55,165 bases of DNA from Actinobacteria bacterium UBA4426 (lineage in GTDB: Bacteria; Actinomycetota; Actinomycetes; S36-B12): NCBI GenBank assembly GCA_002390705.1, contig DGQA01000016.1, forward strand, positions 114,595-169,759. The letters are read 5' to 3'. Position 1 is the first letter of the stretch, and every line of letters starts with the position of its first letter. The position numbers and the translations under genes are program-made. Positions 27,501 through 36,131 of the stretch are shown in pieces. Below the pieces are notes generated by a model. The model was not told where the DNA came from and did not search any database. It saw only the letters and a list, made by a program, of their open reading frames with translations.

Positions 27501-28119
27501 GTCCAAGCGGTTTCAGGGCTCGGCGCAACTCAGCCGTGAGATCATTCAGACGAGTAAGGTTTGCCTGCATCGAGTCGAGCTTGCGAAGGGCTTTTTCTTT
27601 GCGTTTGCGATGCTTGAGGACTCCGGCAGCTTCTTCGATGAATCCCCGACGATCCTCAGGGGTCGCCTTCAAAATTGAATCAAGTTGTCCCTGGCCGACA
27701 ATTACATGCATCTCCCGTCCAATGCTGGAATCGCTCAGCAACTCTTGGACGTCGAGTAAGCGACACTGCTCACCGTTGATCGCGTATTCGGATCCACCAT
27801 TTCGAAACAATGTTCGCGAGATGGTGACTTCAGAGAATTCAATGGGCAGCGCGCCATCTGAGTTGTCGATTGTCACAGCGACTTCGGCCCGACCTAGTGG
27901 GGCTCGACCCGCAGTTCCCGAAAAAATAACGTCTTCCATTTTTCCGCCACGCAGTGACTTCGCGCCCTGCTCGCCCATGACCCAAGCAAGTGCATCAACA
28001 ACATTAGATTTACCCGAGCCATTGGGTCCGACGACACAAGTGACTCCAGGCTCAAAGTGAAGTGTAGTTGCCGATGCAAAAGACTTGAAGCCTTTGAGGG
28101 TCAGGGATTTAAGATGCAC
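24562..28119 (-). CDS. smc: Chromosome segregation protein SMC
   Basis: 1185 residues, GTG start. Condensin ATPase that organises and segregates the chromosome. N-terminal head with Walker A GPNGSGKS (31-38); long coiled coils rich in Glu, Arg and Ala (about 160-490 and 650-1000); hinge near 500-640 (LDGYIGTLSSLIQVEHGYEA, ALGNLSSAVVV); C-terminal head with ABC signature LLSGGERSLTAVAFL and Walker B PFYVLDEVEAALDD. All blocks are intact and length is normal. The 101 bases to mutM hold no recognisable feature; the Shine-Dalgarno is weak. Confidence 0.96.
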   Translation of the reverse strand: MHLKSLTLKGFKSFASATTLHFEPGVTCVVGPNGSGKSNVVDALAWVMGEQGAKSLRGGKMEDVIFSGTAGRAPLGRAEVAVTIDNSDGALPIEFSEVTISRTLFRNGGSEYAINGEQCRLLDVQELLSDSSIGREMHVIVGQGQLDSILKATPEDRRGFIEEAAGVLKHRKRKEKALRKLDSMQANLTRLNDLTAELRRALKPLGRQAEVARRATVIQSDVRDSRLRLMANDLSELRLTLEAEVADESALRERQREVESKIATLRERESNAEERERELGPELIKGQETWFALSSLRERYLGLVQLGVEKVQNLAPEQEEEKSGREPEALEAEARSLRSQEFELTRKVEALGQALSQAEIGEQGAERALNQEASRVAEIESARVTLVKKMDDVKAARDNVGARLETRESELTRLNSQIGEAQERSQQAQAQFQQVEVSVISHGAGEEGLDSEHEASQGILAGLDTKVRELLAQEAKLDREKAAGIARRDALALGLERKDGSAALVDSGLDGYIGTLSSLIQVEHGYEAAVASALGNLSSAVVVSNVDLAMDALVFLKTEEAGRSNVLVSEFPAPHVQHDRQAPAGRWLVDCLQVDPMVSAQVHALLNRFVVVDSLEEMRESARRNLGVSLVSRQGDSIDAGVIEGGSSSSPSVLEVQAAFDECETALAQTEQELQRVRFDLAATKNEQEAAAHRVESALTLLHESDAELAAIAEKLGALGQLSRNALAEAERLESAMLSTQAAHARDRELLATHIAQLDTLQGQHVPTIGEDRREACERELTQARSNVVDSRLAVRTAEERVRAIGERAAALERDAQSERSARIAALERRERRATSLIVAQALLAGARVALTYTETSVGLAQRSRSQGEALKKERDTELVFVRAEVRTLVDVLENLKDTVHRDEVARAEQRMRIESLEMKALEDFGFASDDLLAEYGPEQLVPPSPAAPGDEIDPDAPLPEPYPFVREDQEKRLRVAEKQLALLGKVNPLALEEYSAMEERQLFLTEQLEDLKKTRDDLLDIVKEVDARVERVFTEAYTEIAREFEGVFSRLFPGGEGRLVLTDPDNMLTTGVDVEARPPGKKIKRLSLLSGGERSLTAVAFLVALFKARPSPFYVLDEVEAALDDVNLGRLIDIIEELRSTSQLIVITHQKRTMEIADALYGVSMRGDGVTQIIGQRLREAEPA

Positions 28120-28220
28120 GGCGCGGTTTTCATCCTGTCAATCTGACACCGCCCGGATCGCTCTGGGCTGATGCACAAGGTTATTTATCGTGGCTCACCC
28201 TATCGGTGTGCGAGCTAAAA

Positions 28221-29069
28221 TTAGGGAAGCGACCACGGAGGTTGACAGGTTGTGCAATGAAAGCTCGAACGATTCATGAACTTGCTGCGCGTAATCGGAT
28301 CACCGCATCGATCACACGGGCGCCCCTCCCGCCCATAAACTGCTAAAGATCGCGAAAAGTAGCCCGACTCTCCATTGACATTGACATACAAAGCATCAAA
28401 ACTCGTACCGCCCACATCAAACGCCTCTCTCATAACTCGAGTAACAGTGGTAACAATTTCCATTGCTGTGCTGCGATCTAGACGATTGCACGGGGTTCTG
28501 CCATCAAGCCCCACCCGCCAGAGACACTCATCCGCGTAAATATTGCCAATTCCAGAAATCAAGTGCTGGTCAAGTAATCCCTTCTTGACCTCAATTGAAC
28601 GCTTCCTGAGCATTTCGAAAAATCTGTCCACATCAAAAAGCGGGTCAAATGGATCCCTGGCGATTCGCGAAACTGCCACAGGTAGTCCGTCTTGATCACG
28701 ATCACAGATCTGCATTCCCCCGAACGTCCGCTGATCCAGGAACTCGAAAAAGCGTGCCGGATCCCCTGCCCGAGTTACGGTCCAATCCACCCGAACATGT
28801 GGATGTCCTGAAGGGAAATCGTTGATCCGAATCTGCCCACTCATGCCAAGGTGGATCATCAGGACGAACGGCCGATCCAGCTCAAGCCACATGTATTTAC
28901 CTCGGCGACACACACTCTCAATTACAGCGCCGTCAAGTTGAACTGCGATATCGCCTACATTGCGGCGGGTAGCGCGATCGTGATGAACACGGACATTGCT
29001 GATCGCGGTACCCAGCACCATCGAGGCTAGACCCGAGCGAACTACCTCAACTTCAGGGAGTTCTGGCAT
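28221..29069 (-). CDS. mutM: Formamidopyrimidine-DNA glycosylase
   Basis: 282 residues. Excises 8-oxoguanine and other oxidised purines, then cleaves the strand. PELPEVEVV at the N-terminus supplies the catalytic Pro/Glu after removal of Met; the helix-two-turn-helix and zinc finger are complete (CDRCGDPITRSKF followed by HCTTCQ). KKGLLDQHLISGIGNIYADE is the conserved core segment. The start overlaps the rnc 3' end by 17 bases, so the pair is coupled. Confidence 0.94.
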   Translation of the reverse strand: MPELPEVEVVRSGLASMVLGTAISNVRVHHDRATRRNVGDIAVQLDGAVIESVCRRGKYMWLELDRPFVLMIHLGMSGQIRINDFPSGHPHVRVDWTVTRAGDPARFFEFLDQRTFGGMQICDRDQDGLPVAVSRIARDPFDPLFDVDRFFEMLRKRSIEVKKGLLDQHLISGIGNIYADECLWRVGLDGRTPCNRLDRSTAMEIVTTVTRVMREAFDVGGTSFDALYVNVNGESGYFSRSLAVYGREGRPCDRCGDPITRSKFMNRSSFHCTTCQPPWSLP

Positions 29070-29781
29070 CGGGTAATCTGCTAATTAGTTGGCCATAGGC
29101 TTGTTCTGCGGCAACTTGCTCGGCTGCTTTCTTTGAAGTGCCCACACCGAACCCGAGATCCTCCCCCGCGATTTGGGCGCGTGCTACGAACTCTTTTGCG
29201 TGATCTGGGCCCGAGTCACTGAGGTGATAGTGCGGCAACGGCAGTTCAAGTGCACCGCACACCTCCTGCAATGAAGTTTTCCAATCTAAGCCAGCACCAA
29301 GTTCTGACGCAGCCATGATCATGGGGTCAAAAATACGATGGATGAAATCGGCAGCCAGATTGATTCCGCCTGATAAATAGATCGCACCGATCACCGCCTC
29401 CAGAGAGTCCGCCAGAATTGACGTTTTTTCGCTGCCACCCGAAGTGACTTCACCCCGACCTAAACGCACGTATTCGCCGAGCCCAAGGCTCCTTGCTACG
29501 TCCGCGAGCGCCTGAGCATTAACTACCGAAGCTCGCATGCGGGCCAACGACCCTTCGGTGAGTTGAGGAAATTCACGGTAGAGAAAGTCGGTAACAACTA
29601 CCCCCAGTACTGAGTCTCCCAGGAACTCAAGTCTTTCATTTGTGGGGATGCTCCCGTTTTCATAGGAAAACGAGCGATGGATCAGGGCGAGTTCGAGAAG
29701 TTCTCGGTCACATTCACATTCGAGAACCGCCATGAGCGAGGCAATGGGGTCCGCGCTCGAAGGGTTCAGGCGCGGGTTCAT
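29053..29781 (-). CDS. rnc: Ribonuclease III
   Basis: 242 residues from ATG 29781. Cleaves double-stranded RNA in rRNA and mRNA processing. Catalytic signature NERLEFLGDSVLG at 48-60, second acidic cluster SILADSLEAVIGAIY, and a C-terminal double-stranded-RNA-binding domain ending GVGTSKKAAEQVAAEQAY. The frame is open upstream through rpmF, but the family begins near MNPRLNPSS; ATG 29781 has no Shine-Dalgarno and instead TATCCT six bases upstream, implying a leaderless transcript in addition to any read-through from rpmF. Confidence 0.93.
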   Translation of the reverse strand: MNPRLNPSSADPIASLMAVLECECDRELLELALIHRSFSYENGSIPTNERLEFLGDSVLGVVVTDFLYREFPQLTEGSLARMRASVVNAQALADVARSLGLGEYVRLGRGEVTSGGSEKTSILADSLEAVIGAIYLSGGINLAADFIHRIFDPMIMAASELGAGLDWKTSLQEVCGALELPLPHYHLSDSGPDHAKEFVARAQIAGEDLGFGVGTSKKAAEQVAAEQAYGQLISRLPDARTP

Positions 29782-29787
29782 CACAAC

Positions 29788-29793
29788 AGGATA
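29788..29793 (-). promoter_or_regulatory. -10 box of rnc, leaderless type
   Basis: On the minus strand TATCCT (TANNNT) ends six bases before the rnc ATG at 29781. No Shine-Dalgarno is present. No -35 box is apparent. Confidence 0.55.
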
Positions 29794-29825
29794 ATGTGAG
29801 CTGAAGTAGGATGTGGGGAATGTGA

Positions 29826-29999
29826 CTAAACGTCTAGGACGCGACGTTTTGCATATGTTCCACACGTGGGGCACGCCGTGTGAGCAAGCCGTTTTTCCTT
29901 GCAACGGGTGCAAATCACCAGAGTTGGCGCAACAGCTTTCCACTGTGACCGTCGATGACGGGTGTTTGATCGCGATGTCTTCCGCTTGGGAACTGGCAC
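29826..29999 (-). CDS. rpmF: 50S ribosomal protein L32
   Basis: 57 residues from GTG 29999. L32 signature VPKRKTSRSNTRHRRSQWK at the N-terminus and a zinc ribbon with two CxxC pairs (CTRC, CPTC), the zinc-binding (C+) form. A GTG five codons upstream is also in frame, but the AGAGG Shine-Dalgarno lies between the two with a five-base spacer before GTG 29999, so the latter is used. Lies between yceD and rnc as in most actinobacteria. Confidence 0.94.
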   Translation of the reverse strand: MPVPKRKTSRSNTRHRRSQWKAVAPTLVICTRCKEKRLAHTACPTCGTYAKRRVLDV

Positions 30000-30015
30000 T
30001 GGATCCTCTTTCACG

Positions 30016-30063
30016 TAGTGGCTGAGCTAGTGGCTGAGCTAGTAGCTGAGCTAGTTGCTGGCG
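30016..30063. repeat. 12-bp tandem repeat, four units, upstream of rpmF
   Basis: Unit TAGTGGCTGAGC: copies at 30016-30027 and 30028-30039 are identical, 30040-30051 differs by one base, 30052-30063 by three. It lies in the 104-base spacer between yceD and rpmF, 17 bases upstream of the rpmF start, so is transcribed in the rpmF leader if the genes share a transcript. Confidence 0.85.
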
Positions 30064-30103
30064 CTGTTTAGCGCACACCAGTATCGCACTAGAGCCATGT
30101 GCG

Positions 30104-30691
30104 CTACTTCAAGGGGTCATTATTGGTTGATTCCAGGAGCCCTTCCAAGGCCGACCACCTGTGATCGGTAGTGGCATGGTCATGGGGTACACCCTCAAGC
30201 TTGTCTCCACATTGTGGGCAAATCCCCAGACAGTCTGGGCGGCACAGTGGGGACAGAGGCAGATCTAGGACAATTGCGTCTCGCACCGAGTCGAGTAGAT
30301 CGACTGCGTCATCCTGCACATAGAAGAATGTCAATTCCTCTGACGCGTCATCACAGGCTTGTACAACCCGCCCGCGCGAGTCCGTTTCTTCATAAAGAAA
30401 AAGCTCGGTGACTCGGGAGTGATCAGTCCACATGACGGGCTCAAGGCAACGAGCGCACTCGGCTTCCACTTCAAAGTCGAAGTCAAGATTTACCAGCACT
30501 CCATCAAGGACTGATTCAATCCTGATCTGCGCGGGCATTTTGCTGGCGGGCGCTACTTTCGCCATGCCTACTTCAAGTTCTGGCGGAGCCACAAACTCCA
30601 GATCTGCTTCCCACATATTCCCTGGCCTTCGCGGCAGGTGTGTCAGGGACACCCGAAACGAACCAGGTTCGATGCCACCCCGAACAATCAT
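30104..30691 (-). CDS. YceD/DUF177 family protein
   Basis: 195 residues. Family conserved next to rpmF, proposed to act in rRNA or large-subunit assembly; no firm biochemical function. Conserved parts: CARCLEPV near the middle, and the C-terminal LDLPLSPLCRPDCLGICPQCG with four cysteines likely to bind zinc. Starts nine bases after the SepIVA-like gene. Function inferred only from linkage. Confidence 0.88.
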   Translation of the reverse strand: MIVRGGIEPGSFRVSLTHLPRRPGNMWEADLEFVAPPELEVGMAKVAPASKMPAQIRIESVLDGVLVNLDFDFEVEAECARCLEPVMWTDHSRVTELFLYEETDSRGRVVQACDDASEELTFFYVQDDAVDLLDSVRDAIVLDLPLSPLCRPDCLGICPQCGDKLEGVPHDHATTDHRWSALEGLLESTNNDPLK

Positions 30692-30699
30692 GAGGCGCT

Positions 30700-31221
30700 C
30701 TAATCCGTTCGAGCGTCAAAAAAATCGGACGGGTGCGATCCTTCTGGAGCCAATTCCTGATACATCTGACTCCGCAAACGCTCGCGGCCACGATCGACGG
30801 TTTGCAACGTCTTTTGCAAAGTGATTTCAAAAGTCGCCAATTTGGAATCTATGTAGTCGTCAGTCTCGGCCCGCATTTGCTGGGTTTGTCCGGTTACTTC
30901 ATCGCGCAAAGCGTTTGCCTCTTCCACCGCCGCGAGATACACCTCGTGCTCTGATACCAATGCATCGGCTGCCCCTCGGGCTTGGGCAAGAATTCGATCT
31001 GCTTCCCGTCTGCCGTCTTGAACAACTGCCTCTCGGTCAGCGAGTAGTTCGTCGGCGCGATAAACAGACTCCGGCATAAGCTGCCGGATTTCCTCAATAA
31101 CGTCAAGCACTTGCGAACGATTCAGAATGCATGAAGCCGATAACGGCATAGCTTTAGCCTCTTCCACCAAGACCGTGAGTTCATCGAGTCTTTCCTGAAC
31201 GTCCACACTTTCTCCTGACAT
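30700..31221 (-). CDS. SepIVA/DivIVA-like coiled-coil cell-division protein
   Basis: 173 residues, almost all predicted helix: long Glu/Arg/Ala/Gln-rich heptad segments from about residue 40 to 155 (EADRILAQARGAADALVSEH resembles the DivIVA/ATP synthase b-type coil). It sits directly upstream of yceD, rpmF and rnc, the position of mycobacterial SepIVA (Rv2927c), a septum-associated DivIVA-domain protein needed for division. Identification rests on synteny and coiled-coil character, not on a catalytic motif. Good Shine-Dalgarno AAGGA six bases before ATG 31221. Confidence 0.72.
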   Translation of the reverse strand: MSGESVDVQERLDELTVLVEEAKAMPLSASCILNRSQVLDVIEEIRQLMPESVYRADELLADREAVVQDGRREADRILAQARGAADALVSEHEVYLAAVEEANALRDEVTGQTQQMRAETDDYIDSKLATFEITLQKTLQTVDRGRERLRSQMYQELAPEGSHPSDFFDARTD

Positions 31222-31271
31222 TTGAGGTCCTTACGCAAGTGTACTTCTCAAGCTCAATTATTGGGGCTAGA

Positions 31272-31754
31272 TCACATTGTGCTGGATAATTTTCCGTGGA
31301 GGCGCTTCAACACGGCTTCGGGTACCAGCCCGCCGACGTCGCCACCGTGAGTAGCAACATCCTTGACCAGACTCGAGGATAAATAGCTATACAAAGGATT
31401 TGTGGAGATAAAACAGGTCTCGACCTGGTTTAACCGATAATTCATCTGTGCCATTTGAAGTTCGTAGTCGAAATCACTCACGGCCCGTAAGCCTTTAACA
31501 ATGGCATTAACCTCATGGTCCTTGCAGTAGTCCACCAGCAGGCCGTAAAAGGAGTCGACGGTGACATTAGGCAAATGTGCGGTTGCTTCGATCAGCATCT
31601 CGATCCGCTCCTCAACGGTGAATAATGACTCTTTTATCTTATTGATCAGAACGGCCACGATCACTTGATCTGACATGCGAGATGCGCGCTCAAAGACATC
31701 AAGGTGTCCCATGGTCACGGGGTCAAATGACCCCGGGCATACCGCAATGCGCAT
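31272..31754 (-). CDS. coaD: Phosphopantetheine adenylyltransferase
   Basis: 160 residues from ATG 31754. Penultimate step of coenzyme A synthesis, transferring AMP to 4'-phosphopantetheine. Nucleotidyltransferase motif TxGH at T14-M-G16-H17 within CPGSFDPVTMGHLDVFERA, and the second motif YSYLSSSLVKDVA. ATG 31754 has AAGGA with a six-base spacer overlapping the rsmD stop; a TTG two codons upstream is less likely. Confidence 0.95.
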   Translation of the reverse strand: MRIAVCPGSFDPVTMGHLDVFERASRMSDQVIVAVLINKIKESLFTVEERIEMLIEATAHLPNVTVDSFYGLLVDYCKDHEVNAIVKGLRAVSDFDYELQMAQMNYRLNQVETCFISTNPLYSYLSSSLVKDVATHGGDVGGLVPEAVLKRLHGKLSSTM

Positions 31755-31763
31755 CTGCAATCC

Positions 31764-32339
31764 TTAACTACTGGGTGATGTTTCAACCTGACCGTACCAA
31801 AGTTTAGAGTCACCGTACCCACGCTCCCACGCATATGGCAAAAAGTGGGGTGCAACTGTGCCAAACGGTGAAGGGGAGCGAGTGTCCCGCTCACACACGA
31901 GAAGTGCCTCGTCTAAGAGAGGGCTGGCACTGATTTTCGCCAAAAACTGCTGCACTTCATCGTCAGAATGTGCATAAGGCGGGTCAAGAAAGACAATGTT
32001 TATCTGCGCTTTGGGAAGCCACGAATACGCGTCAGCCCGTACAGCCCGAACATCAAGGCCGCAATCAGCCATATTCCGCTCGATAGTTGCAAGAGCCGAA
32101 GGATCATTTTCGACTAGGACCACCTGGGCAGCGCCACGACTCTTGGCCTCGAGCCCGATCGCTCCCGAACCGGCGAATAAGTCGACAAAACTCACCTGGG
32201 ACCATTGCAGATTCGACTGGGCAAGATGACTATCAATGCTGGAAAATAGTGCTTCTCGCATCCGATCAGAGCTTGGCCGCGTACCAATTTTGGGAACCTG
32301 AAGTTTTCGCCCGCGAGCTGAACCAGAGATGATTCGCAT
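31764..32339 (-). CDS. rsmD: 16S rRNA (guanine966-N2)-methyltransferase RsmD
   Basis: 191 residues. SAM-dependent N2 methylation of G966 in the 30S head. MRIISGSARGRKLQVP start, TRPSSDRMREALFSSI, SAM-binding VDLFAGSGAIGLEAKSRGA, and catalytic VFLDPPYAH (DPPY). Its ATG overlaps the recG stop as TGATG and coaD follows nine bases later, the conserved recG-rsmD-coaD operon. Confidence 0.94.
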   Translation of the reverse strand: MRIISGSARGRKLQVPKIGTRPSSDRMREALFSSIDSHLAQSNLQWSQVSFVDLFAGSGAIGLEAKSRGAAQVVLVENDPSALATIERNMADCGLDVRAVRADAYSWLPKAQINIVFLDPPYAHSDDEVQQFLAKISASPLLDEALLVCERDTRSPSPFGTVAPHFLPYAWERGYGDSKLWYGQVETSPSS

Positions 32340-34498
32340 CAGGACTTTTCCAAGTACTCAGCACGCTGAATCTCAAAAATATCGATCGTCTCCATCACTT
32401 GGCCCCAAAGCTTGCTGGTAAATAACTCGTCAATTTCATGACGCACTTTATCAATGAAGTCCAGGTCCTCGATCACCTTAAGTAACCGCAATGAACTCAA
32501 TGCCCCAGATTGATCTTGCCCAAGCACATCGCCTTCGCCTCGAATCTCAAGGTCCTTCTGGGAAAGCGCGAACCCATCACGCGAATCCCGTACGGCTTCG
32601 AGTCGATGAGTGGACGCAGCACTTTGCGTACTTGCGTGAACCAGAATGCACACGCCCGGCTTAGACCCACGACCAATCCGCCCCCGCAACTGATGCAATT
32701 GAGAAATACCAAACCTTTCTGCGTTGAGTACGATGATCATGGTTGCAGCAGGAATGTCTACACCTACTTCGATCACGGTCGTCGCGATCAAAACATCAAC
32801 TTTCGGCTCCGCGATGCCTTCAAATCTGCGCATGGCTTCGCGTTTGGCGTTCGAGTCCAAAGCCCCATGCAGTTTTTCAAATGAAATTTGCGGATACCGT
32901 GCTGTCAACGCGTCATAAGTTTCTTCAACCGAAGCAAGTGGCTCACGACCTGATGATTTATCACTTTTGGGGTCCGTTTCCGACGGTGAGATACTCGGAC
33001 ACACCACAAAAACGCGATTTCCTGCAGCAACTTCTTCAGCCATGCGTTCCCACACCCGTTCTACAAGCCGGGGTTCACCGGAAGTGGGTACGAGAAAGGT
33101 CTGAATTTCTGCTCGCAAGGATGGGGACTCTACCAATGTCGAAACGTCCAGGTCACCAAAAACAGTTAGCGCCACGGTCCTTGGGATCGGGGTCGCCGTC
33201 ATTACCAATAGGTGCGGCCGCAATTCGTCTTTGCCTTTTGTCAACATTGTCGCTCTCTGCTCAACCCCAAACCGATGTTGCTCGTCGATCACAATTAGAC
33301 CCAAGTCGAAGAACTGAACATTGTCCTCAAGGAGCGCATGAGTTCCGATAAGAACATCTACGTCTCCACTTTGAGTATCCAGCAGGATTCTGCGACGATT
33401 TGGTACCGACATGGCACCGGTAAGGAGCTCAACGTGAATCGGCCGCGAGGTAACCCCCTTTAAGAACCTTCGCAAAGATTCACAGTGCTGAACTGCGAGC
33501 ACCTCGGTGGGCGCGAGCAACGCAATTTGTCCACCAGATTCAATAACTGTGAGCATCGCTCGAATCGACACAATTGTTTTTCCGCTGCCCACATCTCCTT
33601 GCAGGAGCCTGGTCATGGGGACACCTTGCGCTAGATCCGCAGCGATCTCCTCCCCCACCGCAATTTGACCCTGCGTTAAGTCAAATGGGAGTGAAAGATC
33701 GAACTCGGGAGTCAGCGCGGAATCGCTCCCGCCTCGCGCATGTGCGAGCGCAGACTTGGCGTTGCTCTTGCGCTGGCGCATCAGGGCTAAAAGGACAAAT
33801 GCTTCCTCGTACTTTATCCGCTCGGTCGCTCTGCCAATCTCTTCATGATTCTTTGGCTGATGGATCGCCTGAAGTGATTGGAGTTTAGTCATGAAGCCGT
33901 GCTTGGTCACCAATTCCGTCGGAAGCGGGTCGGTCAACTGATCAGCCGAGGTGAGAACTATGTCGATGGCCGCTTGAATCTGCCATGAAGCAAGTGATTG
34001 GGAACTTGGATAGACGGGGATGATCTCCCCGGTGAATTCGGTGATTGCATCGATTTCCTCTAACACCCCGTTTCCAGTGTCGGTAAAAAGCGAATATTGC
34101 GGATGCGTCAGCGTTCGTACTCCACGAAATTCTGACACCGTCCCGGCGAACAAGCCGCTTCGACCGACTTTCAATTCCCTCTCGCGCCATTTTTGGTTAA
34201 AAAACGTGAGTTCCATAGATTCGACACCGTCAGAGACACTCACAACCAAGATGAACCCGCGCTTTTGTTGCATGCGACGAGAGTCAACCCCTTTAATGGT
34301 GGCCAAAATGGTTACCGGAACGCCCACTTCGACTTTGTCGAAGGGTGTCAAATTGCCTCGGTCAAGGTACCTACGTGGATAATGATTGACCAGCCCACCG
34401 GCAGTGGTGATTCCAAATGCCTTTTCCACACTTGCCGCACTTTTCCCGCCGATTAGCTCCCTCAGGGTAGTGGTCAAAAAATCTTTTCGACCGCTCAC
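32339..34498 (-). CDS. recG: ATP-dependent DNA helicase RecG
   Basis: 719 residues from GTG 34498. Remodels stalled forks and branch-migrates Holliday junctions. N-terminal OB-fold wedge domain, helicase motif I LLQGDVGSGKT (GDVGSGKT at 301-308), motif II VIDEQHRFG, motif III VMTATPIPRT, and C-terminal helicase with HQLRGRIGRGSKPG and QSGALSSLRLLKV at the end. GTG 34498 is one base after the upstream stop and has GGAG nine bases before it; an open frame reaching 34561 would overlap the DAK2 gene and is not preferred. Confidence 0.94.
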   Translation of the reverse strand: MSGRKDFLTTTLRELIGGKSAASVEKAFGITTAGGLVNHYPRRYLDRGNLTPFDKVEVGVPVTILATIKGVDSRRMQQKRGFILVVSVSDGVESMELTFFNQKWRERELKVGRSGLFAGTVSEFRGVRTLTHPQYSLFTDTGNGVLEEIDAITEFTGEIIPVYPSSQSLASWQIQAAIDIVLTSADQLTDPLPTELVTKHGFMTKLQSLQAIHQPKNHEEIGRATERIKYEEAFVLLALMRQRKSNAKSALAHARGGSDSALTPEFDLSLPFDLTQGQIAVGEEIAADLAQGVPMTRLLQGDVGSGKTIVSIRAMLTVIESGGQIALLAPTEVLAVQHCESLRRFLKGVTSRPIHVELLTGAMSVPNRRRILLDTQSGDVDVLIGTHALLEDNVQFFDLGLIVIDEQHRFGVEQRATMLTKGKDELRPHLLVMTATPIPRTVALTVFGDLDVSTLVESPSLRAEIQTFLVPTSGEPRLVERVWERMAEEVAAGNRVFVVCPSISPSETDPKSDKSSGREPLASVEETYDALTARYPQISFEKLHGALDSNAKREAMRRFEGIAEPKVDVLIATTVIEVGVDIPAATMIIVLNAERFGISQLHQLRGRIGRGSKPGVCILVHASTQSAASTHRLEAVRDSRDGFALSQKDLEIRGEGDVLGQDQSGALSSLRLLKVIEDLDFIDKVRHEIDELFTSKLWGQVMETIDIFEIQRAEYLEKS

Positions 34499-34499
34499 G

Positions 34500-36131
34500 C
34501 TATTCCACTCCGAAAATAAATGGCCATAGCGGCTGCTCTCCTGAAACGAATTCACACTCAATCAGTGGGTATCCGGTCTTAATCCAGGCTAGTAGTGACT
34601 CGATGTGGACATCGGTGACTTCGGCACCCGTGACTATCGTCAGTAACTCGGCACCAGGCGCCAACATGCGTCTGAGCACACTTTTACTTGACGCTGCAAG
34701 ATCGGTATCAATGGCACTAATTTCACCGTCAATGAGGCCCAGGTAGTCACCCGTTTTGCATGCACCAGCCATGGTGAGCACGTCTCGGGTTGCTTGGGTG
34801 ATTGCTCCATAGTGAGTTGCTCCCGCAGCCCGCGTCATAGCAACCACATCCTGATCAAAGTCCAACGCAGGATCATGAATGGCGACTGCGGCTAGTGACT
34901 GCGTAATCGCACGACTGGGAACCACCGACACCCGATAGCCCATGCTCCGCAAGTAAGAAGCAGCGATATCAGCGACTGGATGCGTATCTCGATCCGCCGG
35001 AAGAATCACTACCTCCTTGGCTTCATTTCCACTGATCGCGGAGATGATCTCAGCGGCAGATGGTTGCTGCCGTGCAGGCGTGGCAATGCAGATGACGCCT
35101 AGTGATTCCAATAATCGACGAACGCCTTCGCCGTGAGTGACCGCAAGTAAAATTCGAGACCCCCGCGTCTGGGCTTGTGCGCGCTCTTGCGAAATTGAGT
35201 GGAGTTCGAGCGGAACAACGGAAACCTGCCTCACCACCCCGCGCTCCAAACCCGCATTAATGCAATCAGAAACTCGATTCAACGTAGCGTGGACGTGCAC
35301 CTTCCACAAAGAATCGATTCCGGCGATCATCACGCTCGTACCCACGCCTTCCAAAGCCTCTTGTAATGGAGCCTTATCAGCCGCTTCAAAGTCATACATG
35401 ACCTCACATTCGACAGCAGTATTGTCGAATTCGTGCGGCAACACCGCCGGGGCAAACTCACCCAGTGGCTGGACAGCGTGTTCGACCCGCCGTGGCGTCT
35501 CACCGGTCAGGACCGTTACCAGTGCGTCCAAAACCACGACCAGTCCCCGACCTCCAGCGTCAACTACCCCTGCGTCGCGTAAGACTGCCAACAATTCCGG
35601 GGTGTGCAGTAGCGAGGTATATGCCGCATCCGCCGCCGCGCTGGCGACCTTCGCCAAGTCTGCCCCCTGAGCTGTGACGAGCGAAGCTTCTTGGGCCGCT
35701 CGTGCGGCAACCGTAAGGATTGTTCCTTCCAAGGGAATGGCTACCGCTTGATATGCACCTCGAGCACCATGGGACAGCGCCTGAGCGAAATTTTCTGGAC
35801 TCGTTGCGAGCTCTGACATGAGGTCGCGCAATAAAGCTGAAAAAATCACACCTGAATTCCCTCGGGCGCCCAAGATCGCGGCCTTGCCCACCCAGTGGGC
35901 CGCTTGGGCCAAATCATCGGCTGGCTCACTCAAGGCCGTGCAGGCAGCCTCCACCGTGAGATACAAATTTGTGCCGGTGTCACCATCGGGGACCGGGAAC
36001 ACATTCAGAGCATCGATTTCCGCACGAGCCACCCGTAAGGCACCCTGTGCTTGGATAAGCCACGAGTGCAATATGGGCAGCGTTATTTCAGTGATGGGGG
36101 CATGGGTGATCTGCGACTTTTGCTCGGCCAT
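34500..36131 (-). CDS. DAK2 domain protein, YloV/FakA-like
   Basis: 543 residues. The N-terminal 200 residues are a DhaL-like kinase domain with ALNVFPVPDGDTGTNLYLT (DGDTGTN at 49-55, Mg-ATP binding) and GARGNSGVIFSALLRDL. A middle domain (YDFEAADKAPLQEALEGVG) and a DegV-like C-terminal half complete the FakA architecture. FakA of Firmicutes phosphorylates fatty acids held by FakB; actinobacterial members beside recG are uncharacterised, and no fakB is seen here. Strong Shine-Dalgarno AAGGAGG before ATG 36131. recG follows one base after its stop. Confidence 0.88.
   Translation of the reverse strand: MAEQKSQITHAPITEITLPILHSWLIQAQGALRVARAEIDALNVFPVPDGDTGTNLYLTVEAACTALSEPADDLAQAAHWVGKAAILGARGNSGVIFSALLRDLMSELATSPENFAQALSHGARGAYQAVAIPLEGTILTVAARAAQEASLVTAQGADLAKVASAAADAAYTSLLHTPELLAVLRDAGVVDAGGRGLVVVLDALVTVLTGETPRRVEHAVQPLGEFAPAVLPHEFDNTAVECEVMYDFEAADKAPLQEALEGVGTSVMIAGIDSLWKVHVHATLNRVSDCINAGLERGVVRQVSVVPLELHSISQERAQAQTRGSRILLAVTHGEGVRRLLESLGVICIATPARQQPSAAEIISAISGNEAKEVVILPADRDTHPVADIAASYLRSMGYRVSVVPSRAITQSLAAVAIHDPALDFDQDVVAMTRAAGATHYGAITQATRDVLTMAGACKTGDYLGLIDGEISAIDTDLAASSKSVLRRMLAPGAELLTIVTGAEVTDVHIESLLAWIKTGYPLIECEFVSGEQPLWPFIFGVE

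Noticed and set aside
29782..30078. An N-terminally extended RNase III reading through rpmF and the 12-bp repeat
   Set aside because: The upstream part is antiframe to L32 and is made of repeat-encoded residues; the conserved enzyme starts at ATG 29781.
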